Source of the DNA: Planotetraspora phitsanulokensis
GTDB taxonomy: Bacteria > Actinomycetota > Actinomycetes > Streptosporangiales > Streptosporangiaceae
Direction of reading: 5' to 3'
DNA: 64,000 bases
Assembly (NCBI RefSeq): GCF_016863295.1
Contig: NZ_BOOP01000008.1
Span: 62,001-126,000, forward strand
Shown here one piece after another: positions 25,009 through 33,554 of the stretch. Position numbers and translations under genes: made by a program. The notes beneath the pieces are model-generated. The model had not been told where the DNA came from, did not search any database, and saw nothing but the letters and a program-made list of their open reading frames with translations. Position 1 is the first letter of the stretch. Each line of letters opens with the position of its first letter.

Positions 25009-25719
25009 ATGCGACGCCTCGCCTCATGGCTGCTCGACACCGGGCCGGTCCTCATCCTGGCCGCTATCGCGGGGGCTGGATCGTTCACCCACATCCGCGA
25101 CACCGCCACCGATCACGGGCAAACCGGCTGGATGTCCTGGGCGGTCGCCGTGTGCGTCGACCTCACCTGCGTCATGGCCGCCCGCGAACGGCAACGTGAC
25201 AAGAAGACCGGACGAAGGCGGACCGGCCTTACGTCCTGGCCGACCCTCGTCCTGATCGCAGGGATCGTCCTGTCCCTGGCCGCCAACCTCCAGCAAGCTG
25301 AACCCACCATCTGGGGACGCCTCACCGCCGCCGTCCCCGCTGGCGCCTTCCTCATCGCGGTCTCCATGCTTGAACGCCGCGCAACCGCGCCCCGCCTCGA
25401 ACCACCCGCGGCCGTAGCCGTCCCGGCATCGTCCCCGGTCACTGCGCAGCCGTCCGCATTCGTCCCCAGCTCGTCCTCATCGGTAGGCGCGCCGTCCTCT
25501 GTGCCCGTCGCCGTCCTGACGGCTCAGGACGGCAGGACGGAACCGATGGGACCGTCCTCGACGCTGGTCGACTACGCCCGCCGCGTCGCCGACGACCACC
25601 ACGCCAAGCACGGGAAACCCATCACCCGCGACTTGCTCCGCTCGCGTCTGGGTGTGTCCAACCAACTCGCCTCCGACCTGCTTCACACCGTACGCGCCGC
25701 CGCCTCGGAGCCCACCTGA
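25009..25719 (+). CDS. SpdB/DUF2637-like membrane protein
   Basis: A 236-aa protein, ATG 25009 with GAAGGGAGGG upstream. About four hydrophobic segments occur before residue 125 (GPVLILAAIAGAGSF, WAVAVCVDLTCVMAA, LVLIAGIVLSLAANL, GAFLIAVSML), the DUF2637 arrangement. A Pro/Ser-rich linker follows, then a C-terminal HTH-like segment (ITRDLLRSRLGVSNQLASDLL). Spread proteins of this type aid intramycelial spreading of the element after transfer. Confidence 0.78.
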   Translation: MRRLASWLLDTGPVLILAAIAGAGSFTHIRDTATDHGQTGWMSWAVAVCVDLTCVMAARERQRDKKTGRRRTGLTSWPTLVLIAGIVLSLAANLQQAEPTIWGRLTAAVPAGAFLIAVSMLERRATAPRLEPPAAVAVPASSPVTAQPSAFVPSSSSSVGAPSSVPVAVLTAQDGRTEPMGPSSTLVDYARRVADDHHAKHGKPITRDLLRSRLGVSNQLASDLLHTVRAAASEPT

Positions 25720-25736
25720 CGAAAGGAGCCCTGACC

Positions 25737-25898
25737 GTGAGAATCCGCCTCGACGGCACCCCGGCCGAAATCATCGACGCACTGTTCCGGTTGCGCCAGA
25801 CCTTCACCGTCTCGGGCGTCTCCCGCACCTACCCCGACCGCGCCAAGAAGCACCGCTCGCGGGTCTTCGTCACCACCACACCACGCGAAAGGAGGTGA
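25737..25898 (+). CDS. Small conserved AICE protein
   Basis: A 53-aa protein, GTG 25737 with GAAAGGAG upstream. It reads RIRLDGTPAEIIDALFRLRQ, then VSGVSRTYPDR and ends in a basic tail. Short proteins of this kind recur between the SpdB-like and Rep genes in these elements. No function is known. Its stop lies inside the ribosome binding site of the next gene. Confidence 0.6.
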   Translation: MRIRLDGTPAEIIDALFRLRQTFTVSGVSRTYPDRAKKHRSRVFVTTTPRERR

Positions 25899-25904
25899 AT
25901 CACC

Positions 25905-26045
25905 GTGGACGACACCGAGCAGTCCCCTAACCCGGAAACCGAGTCGGCCGCACCTCTGCGGTGGCAGTGCTGCCACTGCGGCGGGACCGGCCTGGACTCC
26001 TACGGCGAGACCTGCCGCCACTGCAACGGGCTCGGCCTGTGCTGA
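25905..26045 (+). CDS. Small CxxC zinc-finger protein of AICE
   Basis: A 46-aa protein, GTG 25905 with AAAGGAGG upstream. Two CxxCxG-type knuckles (CCHCGGTGL and CRHCNGLGLC) resemble half of the DnaJ zinc-finger domain. The gene lies between the small basic protein and the replication initiator. Function unknown. Confidence 0.6.
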   Translation: MDDTEQSPNPETESAAPLRWQCCHCGGTGLDSYGETCRHCNGLGLC

Positions 26046-26143
26046 CCCCGTGAGCGCCCCCGGCCTGGCCGCACATCCGCCAAGACACACGCCAGGTCGA
26101 GGGCCATCCCTCCACCCGCAACGAGTGAAAGGAGGACACCATC

Positions 26144-27529
26144 TTGCCCGCATCCACCACTAACGCGCACGCAATCCACGGCGCCATCAGCCGCCTGAAA
26201 GACCCCCACTACACTCGCTGGGCATCCCAGATCCGGCGCTCAGGCGGCTGCCGACAGCCGATCCACCTCCGCGGCAAAGTCGAACACTGGGACACCGCCA
26301 CCGGCACCCTGCTCCACCGCTATAGCACCCGCCTCGAACCGGACGGCGTCCTACGCGTCCCCTGCAAGACCCGGCGCGCCTCGCGCTGCCCGTCGTGCGC
26401 AGAGGTCTACCGCGCCGACACCTACCACCTCATCCGTGCCGGCCTCGTCGGTGGCAAAGGCGTCCCGGAGTCGGTGACGGCACATCCGTGCCTGTTCGTC
26501 ACCCTTACCGCGCCGCCCTTCGGCGCTGTCCACACCCGCAGGGAGCGAAACGGCAAGATGCTGCCCTGTCACCCCCGCCGGGACGCCCAGGTGTGCCCGC
26601 ACGGGATCATGCCGTCGTGTATGGTGCGGCACCAGCCGAATGCCGAAAGCCTCGGCGAACCACTCTGCCCCGGCTGCTACGACTACACCGGCTCCGTCCT
26701 GTTCAACGCCCTCGCGCCCTTGCTGTGGAAACGCTTCACCAACGCTCTGCGCCGCCACATAGCGAAAAGCGGTGACCTCACCTTGCGCGACATGCGTGAA
26801 CAGCTCACTGTCGCGTTCGCCAAAGTCGCCGAATACCAACGCCGCGGCGTCGTCCACTTCCACGCCGTCATCCGCCTCGACGGTCCCAGCGGTCCCGGCC
26901 TCGACCCTCCCGGCTGGGCCACGGCTGACGTCCTGGCGCAAGCCGTCCAGCACGCCGCAGGTGCCGTCACCGCGACCACCCCTGCGGCTGCTGGTACTTC
27001 AGCGCGAGTTCTGCAGTGGGGACGCGAGATCGACGTCCGGCCCATCACCCTGCGGGGTGACCTGACGGAACAGGCTGTGGCCGGCTACATCGCCAAGTAC
27101 GCCACCAAAGCGGCCGAATGCGTCGGCACCCTCGACCGGCGCATCGTCCCCACCGAAGATTTGGCGCTGCTGCCTGTCCGCGACCATGCGCGTTGTCTCA
27201 TCGCCGAATGCCTCCGCCTGGGCGCCTTCAGCGGGCTGGCCGGCCTGCGGCTCATCCACTGGGCGCACATGCTCGGCTTCGGGGGCCACTTCTCCACCCG
27301 GAGTCGCCGCTTCTCCATCACCCTCGGCGACATCCGCGCCGACCGCGCTGAACATGCCCGAACCGAGGCCGTCTCGACCGGACGCCTACTTCTCTTCGAC
27401 GAGGACACCGCCCTTGTCGTCAGCGACTGGCACTACGCCGGACGAGGCTTCACGCCTGGTGACGCGCTCCTAGCGGCCTCCATGACCAAAGGCAGTGTCT
27501 CGTCGTCAGGTGACGGGGGTGGTGTGTGA
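26144..27529 (+). CDS. RepSA-type rolling-circle replication initiator
   Basis: A 461-aa protein, TTG start 26144 with AAAGGAGG upstream. A cysteine-rich N-terminal region (CPSCAEVYRADT, CPGCYDY) precedes the HUH motif VVHFHAVIRLDG (about residue 240) and the Tyr motif AGYIAKYATKAA (about residue 315). These are the catalytic features of actinomycete Rep relaxase-like initiators, which nick the excised circle for rolling-circle replication. The stop overlaps the excisionase start. Confidence 0.85.
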   Translation: MPASTTNAHAIHGAISRLKDPHYTRWASQIRRSGGCRQPIHLRGKVEHWDTATGTLLHRYSTRLEPDGVLRVPCKTRRASRCPSCAEVYRADTYHLIRAGLVGGKGVPESVTAHPCLFVTLTAPPFGAVHTRRERNGKMLPCHPRRDAQVCPHGIMPSCMVRHQPNAESLGEPLCPGCYDYTGSVLFNALAPLLWKRFTNALRRHIAKSGDLTLRDMREQLTVAFAKVAEYQRRGVVHFHAVIRLDGPSGPGLDPPGWATADVLAQAVQHAAGAVTATTPAAAGTSARVLQWGREIDVRPITLRGDLTEQAVAGYIAKYATKAAECVGTLDRRIVPTEDLALLPVRDHARCLIAECLRLGAFSGLAGLRLIHWAHMLGFGGHFSTRSRRFSITLGDIRADRAEHARTEAVSTGRLLLFDEDTALVVSDWHYAGRGFTPGDALLAASMTKGSVSSSGDGGGV

Positions 27530-27717
27530 TGTCGACCGACGACATGCTGACGCTGCCTCAGGTGCTGGCCGAACTGAATGGTGTCTCTCTGCGCACCTTC
27601 TATCGGTGGCGCGAACTCGGCAAGGCTCCCGTCTGCACCCGGTATCCGAACAACAAGCTGAGGGTACGGCGGAGCGATCTAAACGCTTGGCTCGACGCAC
27701 GTAGGGAGGCGTCGTGA
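27529..27717 (+). CDS. xis: Excisionase (Xis), MerR-like HTH
   Basis: A 62-aa protein from ATG 27529, overlapping the Rep stop. LTLPQVLAELNGVSLRTFYRWRE and LRVRRSDLNAWL form the helix-turn-helix and wing of AICE excisionases. It directs the adjacent integrase towards excision. The integrase GTG start overlaps its stop as GTGA, so the Rep-Xis-Int cassette is fully coupled. Confidence 0.82.
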   Translation: MSTDDMLTLPQVLAELNGVSLRTFYRWRELGKAPVCTRYPNNKLRVRRSDLNAWLDARREAS

Positions 27718-29087
27718 CGACCAGCTATGACGTCCGCTTCTGGGATACACGGCGTAACGCCTCCAGCAAGAAGCCGTCGTACGAAGCCCGGTGGAAGGTC
27801 GGCGGCAAGGCGAAGTCGAAGACGTTTCGTACCAAGGCGCTTGCCGACAACTTCGTGTCTGACCTGCGGCAAGCGGCCAAGCTGGGGGAGGCATTCGACG
27901 TCGTCACTGGTCTTCCGCTGTCGATGCTCGCAGCAGACAACTCGAAGCCGTCTGGTCCTACCTTCCTGGAGTTCGTGCAGTCGTACCTCATGAGCCGTTG
28001 GCGCAGTTCGGCCGCGAGGACTCGTGAGACAGACGCCTACGCCATGCTGTCGCTGGTTCCCGCTCTTGTGGCGGACCTGCCGAGCCGGCCAAGTGATTCG
28101 GAGATACGCGGTGTTCTCCGCAGCCACGCGCTCCTACCGGAGGGGAGGAGGGCCGACCTCACCAACAGGCAGGCTGTCACGCTCCGCTGGCTGGAGAAGG
28201 CGTCACTCCCGATGTCGGATCTAAGGGAAGCTCGCTTGCTCCGCATCGCCCTCGACGCCATCGCAGAGACCTTCGCCGGCAAAGAAGCCGGGGCGAACAC
28301 AGTCAGGCGCAAGCGAGCTGTCTTCCACCATCTCCTTGAGCAGGCAGTAGAGCAGAAGCTCTTCGTGAGTAACCCGCTCGATGAGATCAAGTGGACACCT
28401 CCCAAGGCCGTCACCGCTGTCGACCCACGTACAGTCGTCAACCCTGCGCAGGCGCGGAAATTGCTGGACGCCGTATCCATGGTCGGCCGCAAACGCGGCC
28501 CACGGCTCAAAGCCCTTTTCGCATGCATGTACTACGCAGCCCTGCGCCCGGAGGAAGCGAGCGACCTACGTCTGAAGAACTGCACGCTGCCAAGCGCGGG
28601 ATGGGGATTGATCATCCTGGAGAAGGCGCGTCCTCAAAGCACCAAGCGATGGACGAACACGGGGGAGACCCACGAGCCGAGAAGCCTGAAGCATCGTGCT
28701 GACAAGGAGACTCGGGAGATTCCCATCCCGCCCTCCCTCGTCGACGTCCTTCGCTCCCATGTCGAGGAGTACGGCACGGCGGAGGACGGCAGACTGTTCC
28801 GGACAAGTACTGGCGGGACCCACTCCAGCTCCGCGCATTCCTATGTCTGGCAGGAAGCCCGGAAGCTCGCCCTCACGCCGGCACAGTCTGCGTCGCCTTT
28901 GGCCGCCCGGCCATACGACCTTCGACATGCTGCGGTGTCGCTATGGCTGAATGCGGGCGTCTCGCCTACTGAAGTCGCCAAGCGCGCAGGGCACAGCGTG
29001 GATGTCCTCCTTCGGGTCTACGCCAAGTGCATGGACGGTCAGCAGGACGCCATCAACAACAAGATCAATGATGTTCTCGACTGCTAA
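27714..29087 (+). CDS. int: Tyrosine integrase of AICE
   Basis: A 457-aa protein, GTG 27714. The catalytic domain shows Arg in YYAALRPEEASDL, the HxxR box DLRHAAVSLWLNAG, and GHSVDVLLRVYAKC holding the later His and the nucleophilic Tyr. It is full length and appears intact. The attachment site normally flanks the integrase, but no tRNA 3' fragment is seen within 400 bp downstream; the nearest tRNA is 6.4 kb away at 35.5 kb. Confidence 0.87.
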   Translation: MTTSYDVRFWDTRRNASSKKPSYEARWKVGGKAKSKTFRTKALADNFVSDLRQAAKLGEAFDVVTGLPLSMLAADNSKPSGPTFLEFVQSYLMSRWRSSAARTRETDAYAMLSLVPALVADLPSRPSDSEIRGVLRSHALLPEGRRADLTNRQAVTLRWLEKASLPMSDLREARLLRIALDAIAETFAGKEAGANTVRRKRAVFHHLLEQAVEQKLFVSNPLDEIKWTPPKAVTAVDPRTVVNPAQARKLLDAVSMVGRKRGPRLKALFACMYYAALRPEEASDLRLKNCTLPSAGWGLIILEKARPQSTKRWTNTGETHEPRSLKHRADKETREIPIPPSLVDVLRSHVEEYGTAEDGRLFRTSTGGTHSSSAHSYVWQEARKLALTPAQSASPLAARPYDLRHAAVSLWLNAGVSPTEVAKRAGHSVDVLLRVYAKCMDGQQDAINNKINDVLDC

Positions 29088-29350
29088 CGGTTTATGAACG
29101 TAGTGGAGTCGCCTCCATCGTTCGCTAGATCTGGTGCGGCATGTACCAACCCAACTACTTGCCTTAATGCAATATGTCGATGCTGACATATGTGGGATCC
29201 GTTATCCGCACAACCACGGGCCAGAACGAGTTAGCCCGATGGTGCGACCTGGACATTTACGTCGCGCTGCCGCTGGTAGTGAGTCCGGGCAGAGGCCGAC
29301 GCCCGGCAGTTCGAGATGTTTGCGGCGAGAACCTTCTCTACAAGGTCAAG

Positions 29351-29436
29351 GCGACCCGCCTACGGCGGTTCGCGGCGCTCCGGCCGGCCAGCGGGCCGGG
29401 CATGCGGCTCTCCGGCCGGCCCCGGCCCGCGCCGCC
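29351..29436 (+). repeat. GC-rich dispersed element, copy B
   Basis: Partner of the inverted copy at 16808-16894 (see there for shared blocks). It lies in the 29088-29569 gene-free gap after the integrase, in which nothing else is recognised. The sharp change from this GC-rich element to lower-GC DNA after about 29460 suggests an insertion boundary. Confidence 0.68.
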
Positions 29437-29569
29437 CGACACGGTGCGGCATTTGGTACGCGAGGGCCCAAATGTATCAGTTTGTTGTAGCGCCGCCTCT
29501 AATATCTACGATCGAGGTAGCCTCAGGGGGAACAGTATCCTCTCAACCGAAACGTGGGTATCGAGGCAC

Positions 29570-30829
29570 ATGAATGATCGCTTTTGGTTGTACAACTGGA
29601 TCGACGAGAAGGCCATTAAGTCAGAGAAGGACATTGATAGAGTAGTCAAGAGGCGAGCCACCTTTGGCGAACTCGAGCGTATTGCCGAGGTCATCCCTTA
29701 TACAACAGAAGAAGTGAGCCACGAGGGGCCGTATGCTCTTGCAGGCAGAGGAATGGATCTGACTGGCGAATTAGACTGTTACGCGTGGAACTGCCAGAAG
29801 AAGCAAGTCGATGTCCTCTTCTCTCGGACCTGGCATTACTTCGACAAAATCGTGGTCACCGGCTTGACCCCCACGCGCTTTTGCCAGATGTTGGACAGCT
29901 CCTACGATTCCCAGTTCAGGAAATTGGTCCTCGCGTCACAGCTTCGACTATTGCTGTATCTTCGAGATATAGGAGCCGAGGCGAATCTCATATTTCGCCA
30001 GAAGACCCCAGCGTGCAGGCAGCATTTCGAAGAGCACCTGCGAGAGTCGGGTTTAAGCCATCTTGTCGATGCGGCTGCCCCACTTGTAGACGAATTAGCT
30101 CTGGCAGGTCATTACACGATCGATAGGCGTTGTGATGACCATTTACACTATACTTTCGAGCATCCTCTATTGGAGCATGTGCAGTCCGGCGCTGTAGGAG
30201 CAGGATTAGTCGGGGAGGATCTTGCCCGGGCCATCGCAATGGATGTCTTCAAGCTGTATTCGGCGCACATGGTTGCCGACATTCGCACATCGAGGATTGT
30301 GAAGGCGCCGCTTGCCGCCGTAGTGGGACTGCATCGCGAGACGCTATATCGGGTGCCTGCAGCGGATGAGCATTCCATCGCCCTAGAACTCGGACTCCCT
30401 TTCCTTAACGGAGTACCAGTCAAGGATCTAATCCAGATCAGAAACGACGAGTATCTCTCGTTTGAAAAGTTTCGAACTTCACTTCGTAAGGCAATCAAAG
30501 AAAAGGTTACATCGGCGACTGAAGGTGGGCCGACAGAAGTCGCCAATGAGATCAGCCGGGATATAGTCCTTCCTTCTCTTAACGAGATAGCGCTTAAGCT
30601 CAACAAGGCTCAGAAGGTGCTTACCAAAAAGTCGGCCCTCAGCGTTGGTGTCGGTGTGGCGGCGACGATGATCGGAGCCATCGCCGGAATTCCCCTTCTA
30701 CTGCCCGCGGGGGTTGCGTCCGCTCTATTGCCTTCCGCCCACTACATGAAGTACCTAGAGGAGAAACGAGATATTGAACTAGCCGACATGTATTTCTTGT
30801 GGAAATTGCAGGGGAAGGCCACTCCGTGA
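29570..30829 (+). CDS. Unknown protein with C-terminal membrane hairpin
   Basis: A 419-aa protein from ATG 29570; the ribosome binding site is weak. I do not recognise a family. Most of it looks soluble and helical; near residue 295 the segment IQIRNDEYLSFEKFRTSLRKAI resembles motifs in some uncharacterised defence-neighbourhood proteins. Residues about 360-395 (SVGVGVAATMIGAIAGIPLLL, ASALLP) form a membrane hairpin. Base composition is clearly lower in GC than the AICE and uses AT-ending codons, a sign of foreign origin. It may be a cargo defence or toxin gene; this is inference. Confidence 0.6.
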   Translation: MNDRFWLYNWIDEKAIKSEKDIDRVVKRRATFGELERIAEVIPYTTEEVSHEGPYALAGRGMDLTGELDCYAWNCQKKQVDVLFSRTWHYFDKIVVTGLTPTRFCQMLDSSYDSQFRKLVLASQLRLLLYLRDIGAEANLIFRQKTPACRQHFEEHLRESGLSHLVDAAAPLVDELALAGHYTIDRRCDDHLHYTFEHPLLEHVQSGAVGAGLVGEDLARAIAMDVFKLYSAHMVADIRTSRIVKAPLAAVVGLHRETLYRVPAADEHSIALELGLPFLNGVPVKDLIQIRNDEYLSFEKFRTSLRKAIKEKVTSATEGGPTEVANEISRDIVLPSLNEIALKLNKAQKVLTKKSALSVGVGVAATMIGAIAGIPLLLPAGVASALLPSAHYMKYLEEKRDIELADMYFLWKLQGKATP

Positions 30830-31465
30830 TGCGCAATGTTAAGTCGTGTGCGGCCGGTGCTGGGGCGCAGAGGGCATTGACATCTCGGTCGGGCTACGTG
30901 TTCGGCAGCTATCGGTGGGCAGGGGAGGGAACAGTGCAAGACCCTAGCCGTGCCACTAGCGGCCCGGTCGTTATGGGGTGAGGCCAGCCGAGTAGCCGGC
31001 CTCTATAAACCGCCGCCATCCGCCGGCATACGACACCGCGTGGCCGTCGCGCCGCTCAGTCGTACGTCTGAGCCTGTAGATCCCGCCGTATGACATCAGC
31101 TCGTAGACCGTCATCACGCATATGCAGTGTGTTTCACAGATCGCCCATCGCCAGGAGAGTCGTCGCACCACAGGAGCTCAACACGTCGTGCCTGCGGCGC
31201 CGCAGCATGCGGAGAGACACCCGGGCAGTCCGGCCAGTCGTCATCGGGACCGAAGGCTATGGCGGCGATCCATGGGTGGCTTATACGCAGTTCGCTTGCG
31301 ATAGCTTCCATGTCGAGTGGGCCGAGCGTGAGATCTGACCGCACTCTGTTGATCATCTCGCCTGAGCGCAGGCGGATCAGAGCGGCCTTTGTCTCGTATC
31401 CGCCGAGCACTGAGAGGTAACTTAGTACACGAGGGATGCTGCCTGAGGAGGCGTGATTCTTACGA
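30830..31465. other. Gene-poor stretch with weak open frames
   Basis: Short minus-strand frames are present. One reads VLGGYETKAALIRLRSGEMINR and continues to about 31114; another ends in GGWRRFIEAGYSAGLTP at 30971. Neither has a convincing start or known domain. They may be remnants of degraded genes left of the OLD-type nuclease. No RNA gene is seen. Confidence 0.3.
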
Positions 31466-33367
31466 CTATCCGAGAATCCGCAAAAACTCCTCGTGAAGAT
31501 TTTTGAGTGAACGCTCTCCATCTGTATTGAGCTTAATTCTATTGACGTCTTGTACCAGGTGACTGGCAATGGCGGTCTTTCCTGGAACGGGTAGGTCTGC
31601 GGACCTGCAGTATTTAGCCACGGCGTGAGCTACCGTGTCATTTGTATCGAGGTCGTCGGCGGGTATTGTTATATCGGGAAATCCCGCATCTCGAAGCAAA
31701 GTTTCCACAGCGGAAATATATGATTCGCGGTCAAGAAGATCCTCAATTGCCTGTCCGGTCGGCAGGTTCGCTACCCTGTCTTCAGGTATGCCTAGGCTGA
31801 TCAGTTGCTTCTTGTAGTTGAGCCCTGCCTTATCGCCGTCAACCAGGAAAGCGATGCGAGATGCGACTGCATCGATCTCGAACTCAGGATTGTGGAGTCC
31901 AGAAAGACCGGGAGCCACCTGATAGCCAAGGCTCTGCAAGCCTGTCGCCAGCCGTATAAGCGATGGCAAAAGGATCATGTCAGACGGGCCTTCCGCTAAT
32001 ACTGCACGTCGGCATACAGAGAAGGCCGCTGCGCCCGCTCCCATCGCGAATAGCAATGGCGAAAATCCCGGTTGGTTGCTACTCCAGAACGAATTGCTGA
32101 GGACGCTTGAATCTCTTCCGTTTGGAGCCACGAAGCGGACTCCGGTGCCAAGGTCGGGCGGCAGGCAGCCGGGTGAATGTGTTGTATAGAATATTTGTTT
32201 TACTTTGTCTTGTTTCAGCAGCACATCCACTAGGTCGGCTTGCGCATCGTAATGGAGATGTGTTTCTGCTTCGTCAATTAAGAGGATCGGCGGGACGTCT
32301 GGGTCCTTGATGAGCACGAAGCACAGCAGAGCTACGAAAACCCTTAGGCCCTCACTTCGTTCGGAGATGGCAGTTGTGGCGCCGTCTTCATCGAGTTCTT
32401 CGACGAGAACTTGAAGTTTGTTTCCATCCGTGTCGAGTCGAACAGCCAACTTGGCTTGGCGCCATGCTGGAGTTAAGGTTTTATAGAGGCGCTCATTTGC
32501 TCTTCGTAGCAATGTCTTGAGTCGCGCGAGATTTTGTGTAGATAGAGCTTGCCACAAGGCGTCAAGATCGGTCCCAGCAATCGATAATAGATTGCTTAGC
32601 GCGCTTGGCACGTTCCTTCGAAGAGCCTCACTGGAGAGATCGTACGTGCTGCCGATAGTCCGATCAGTGTGATCAAAGAGATAGAATTTCGGACAGCGTT
32701 TACGTAGTCGGCCGCGCGCGATCTTGTTCGGGTGGTCGGACTCCATGTAACTTACCAAAGACCTAAGTGTATCTATGGAGTCCGATATTGTATTAGCATC
32801 GTCCTCCGAGGTATCGGTTGCAGCCTCGAGTCCAGCTATGGCCTGATTAACTTGTTGAGCATCGGATTCCTTCCAACTTTCGATCGGCTGTTCCAGCAGT
32901 ACAATTAATGCAGCGAGTAGTTTCGCCCAACTGTCTGGATCGTCATCATCGGTAACGATACCAGCGACCGAGAGTAAAGCGGCCTGCGCCTTCTTGAAGA
33001 TATGCGGATTTCGTTTCAGCTCCGGATATGCGCCAGTCCGTAGCGCGCCGCTTCGATCTTTAGCCAGAACAAACTCATTAGGCACAATGCTGGTGTCTGA
33101 ATCGATGTCGCTAAGAGCGGCTCGATCCTCGTCGTCGAGAATATATCTGGCCACGACAGCATGTGTGTCAGACGTGGCATTTTCATTTCTGCTGATATCC
33201 TGGATTGAAAGTTTATCGCGCCCTTCCGTCAGCCATTCCAAGCCTTTTAGGACGCTGCTCTTTCCGGCTTCATTTGGTCCGAGGAAAGCGATCAAGCGCC
33301 CATCGACGTTGCAGGAGGTTTGAGCAAGACGCCGATACCCGTTAAAGGTGATCTTGGTTAGTCGCAT
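31466..33367 (-). CDS. OLD-family ATPase/TOPRIM endonuclease
   Basis: A 633-aa protein from ATG 33367. The N-terminus is an SMC-like ATPase with Walker A FLGPNEAGKSSVLK (about residue 28), and later a signature-type ISERSEGLRVFVALL and Walker B ILLIDEAETHLHYD. The C-terminus has TOPRIM motifs: AEGPSD (Glu) and FLVDGDKAG (DxD). This is the OLD/GajA architecture of anti-phage nucleases. No GajB (UvrD-like) gene is adjacent, so it is a solitary class 1 OLD rather than Gabija. It is low in GC, like the unknown gene at 29570. Confidence 0.85.
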   Translation of the reverse strand: MRLTKITFNGYRRLAQTSCNVDGRLIAFLGPNEAGKSSVLKGLEWLTEGRDKLSIQDISRNENATSDTHAVVARYILDDEDRAALSDIDSDTSIVPNEFVLAKDRSGALRTGAYPELKRNPHIFKKAQAALLSVAGIVTDDDDPDSWAKLLAALIVLLEQPIESWKESDAQQVNQAIAGLEAATDTSEDDANTISDSIDTLRSLVSYMESDHPNKIARGRLRKRCPKFYLFDHTDRTIGSTYDLSSEALRRNVPSALSNLLSIAGTDLDALWQALSTQNLARLKTLLRRANERLYKTLTPAWRQAKLAVRLDTDGNKLQVLVEELDEDGATTAISERSEGLRVFVALLCFVLIKDPDVPPILLIDEAETHLHYDAQADLVDVLLKQDKVKQIFYTTHSPGCLPPDLGTGVRFVAPNGRDSSVLSNSFWSSNQPGFSPLLFAMGAGAAAFSVCRRAVLAEGPSDMILLPSLIRLATGLQSLGYQVAPGLSGLHNPEFEIDAVASRIAFLVDGDKAGLNYKKQLISLGIPEDRVANLPTGQAIEDLLDRESYISAVETLLRDAGFPDITIPADDLDTNDTVAHAVAKYCRSADLPVPGKTAIASHLVQDVNRIKLNTDGERSLKNLHEEFLRILG

Positions 33368-33554
33368 ATGTTGCTCGCATTGGTTTCCATGAGGGTGATC
33401 AAGTGTAGTCGATGATGATATCGCGTTCACCGTTACTGTGAAGCAACGGGTAATGTGCCTCAATTGGGACGATCCGGATAAGTAGGCATAATTGCCCTCG
33501 TTTGTCTCGGATTGTCGTGATGGGGCTAGACCGTTCCGTACGATTGCTGCTTGT

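Noticed and set aside
31466-33367. Gabija system
   Set aside because: The ATPase-TOPRIM protein is GajA-like but no UvrD-type GajB gene is beside it, so only a solitary OLD nuclease is supported.
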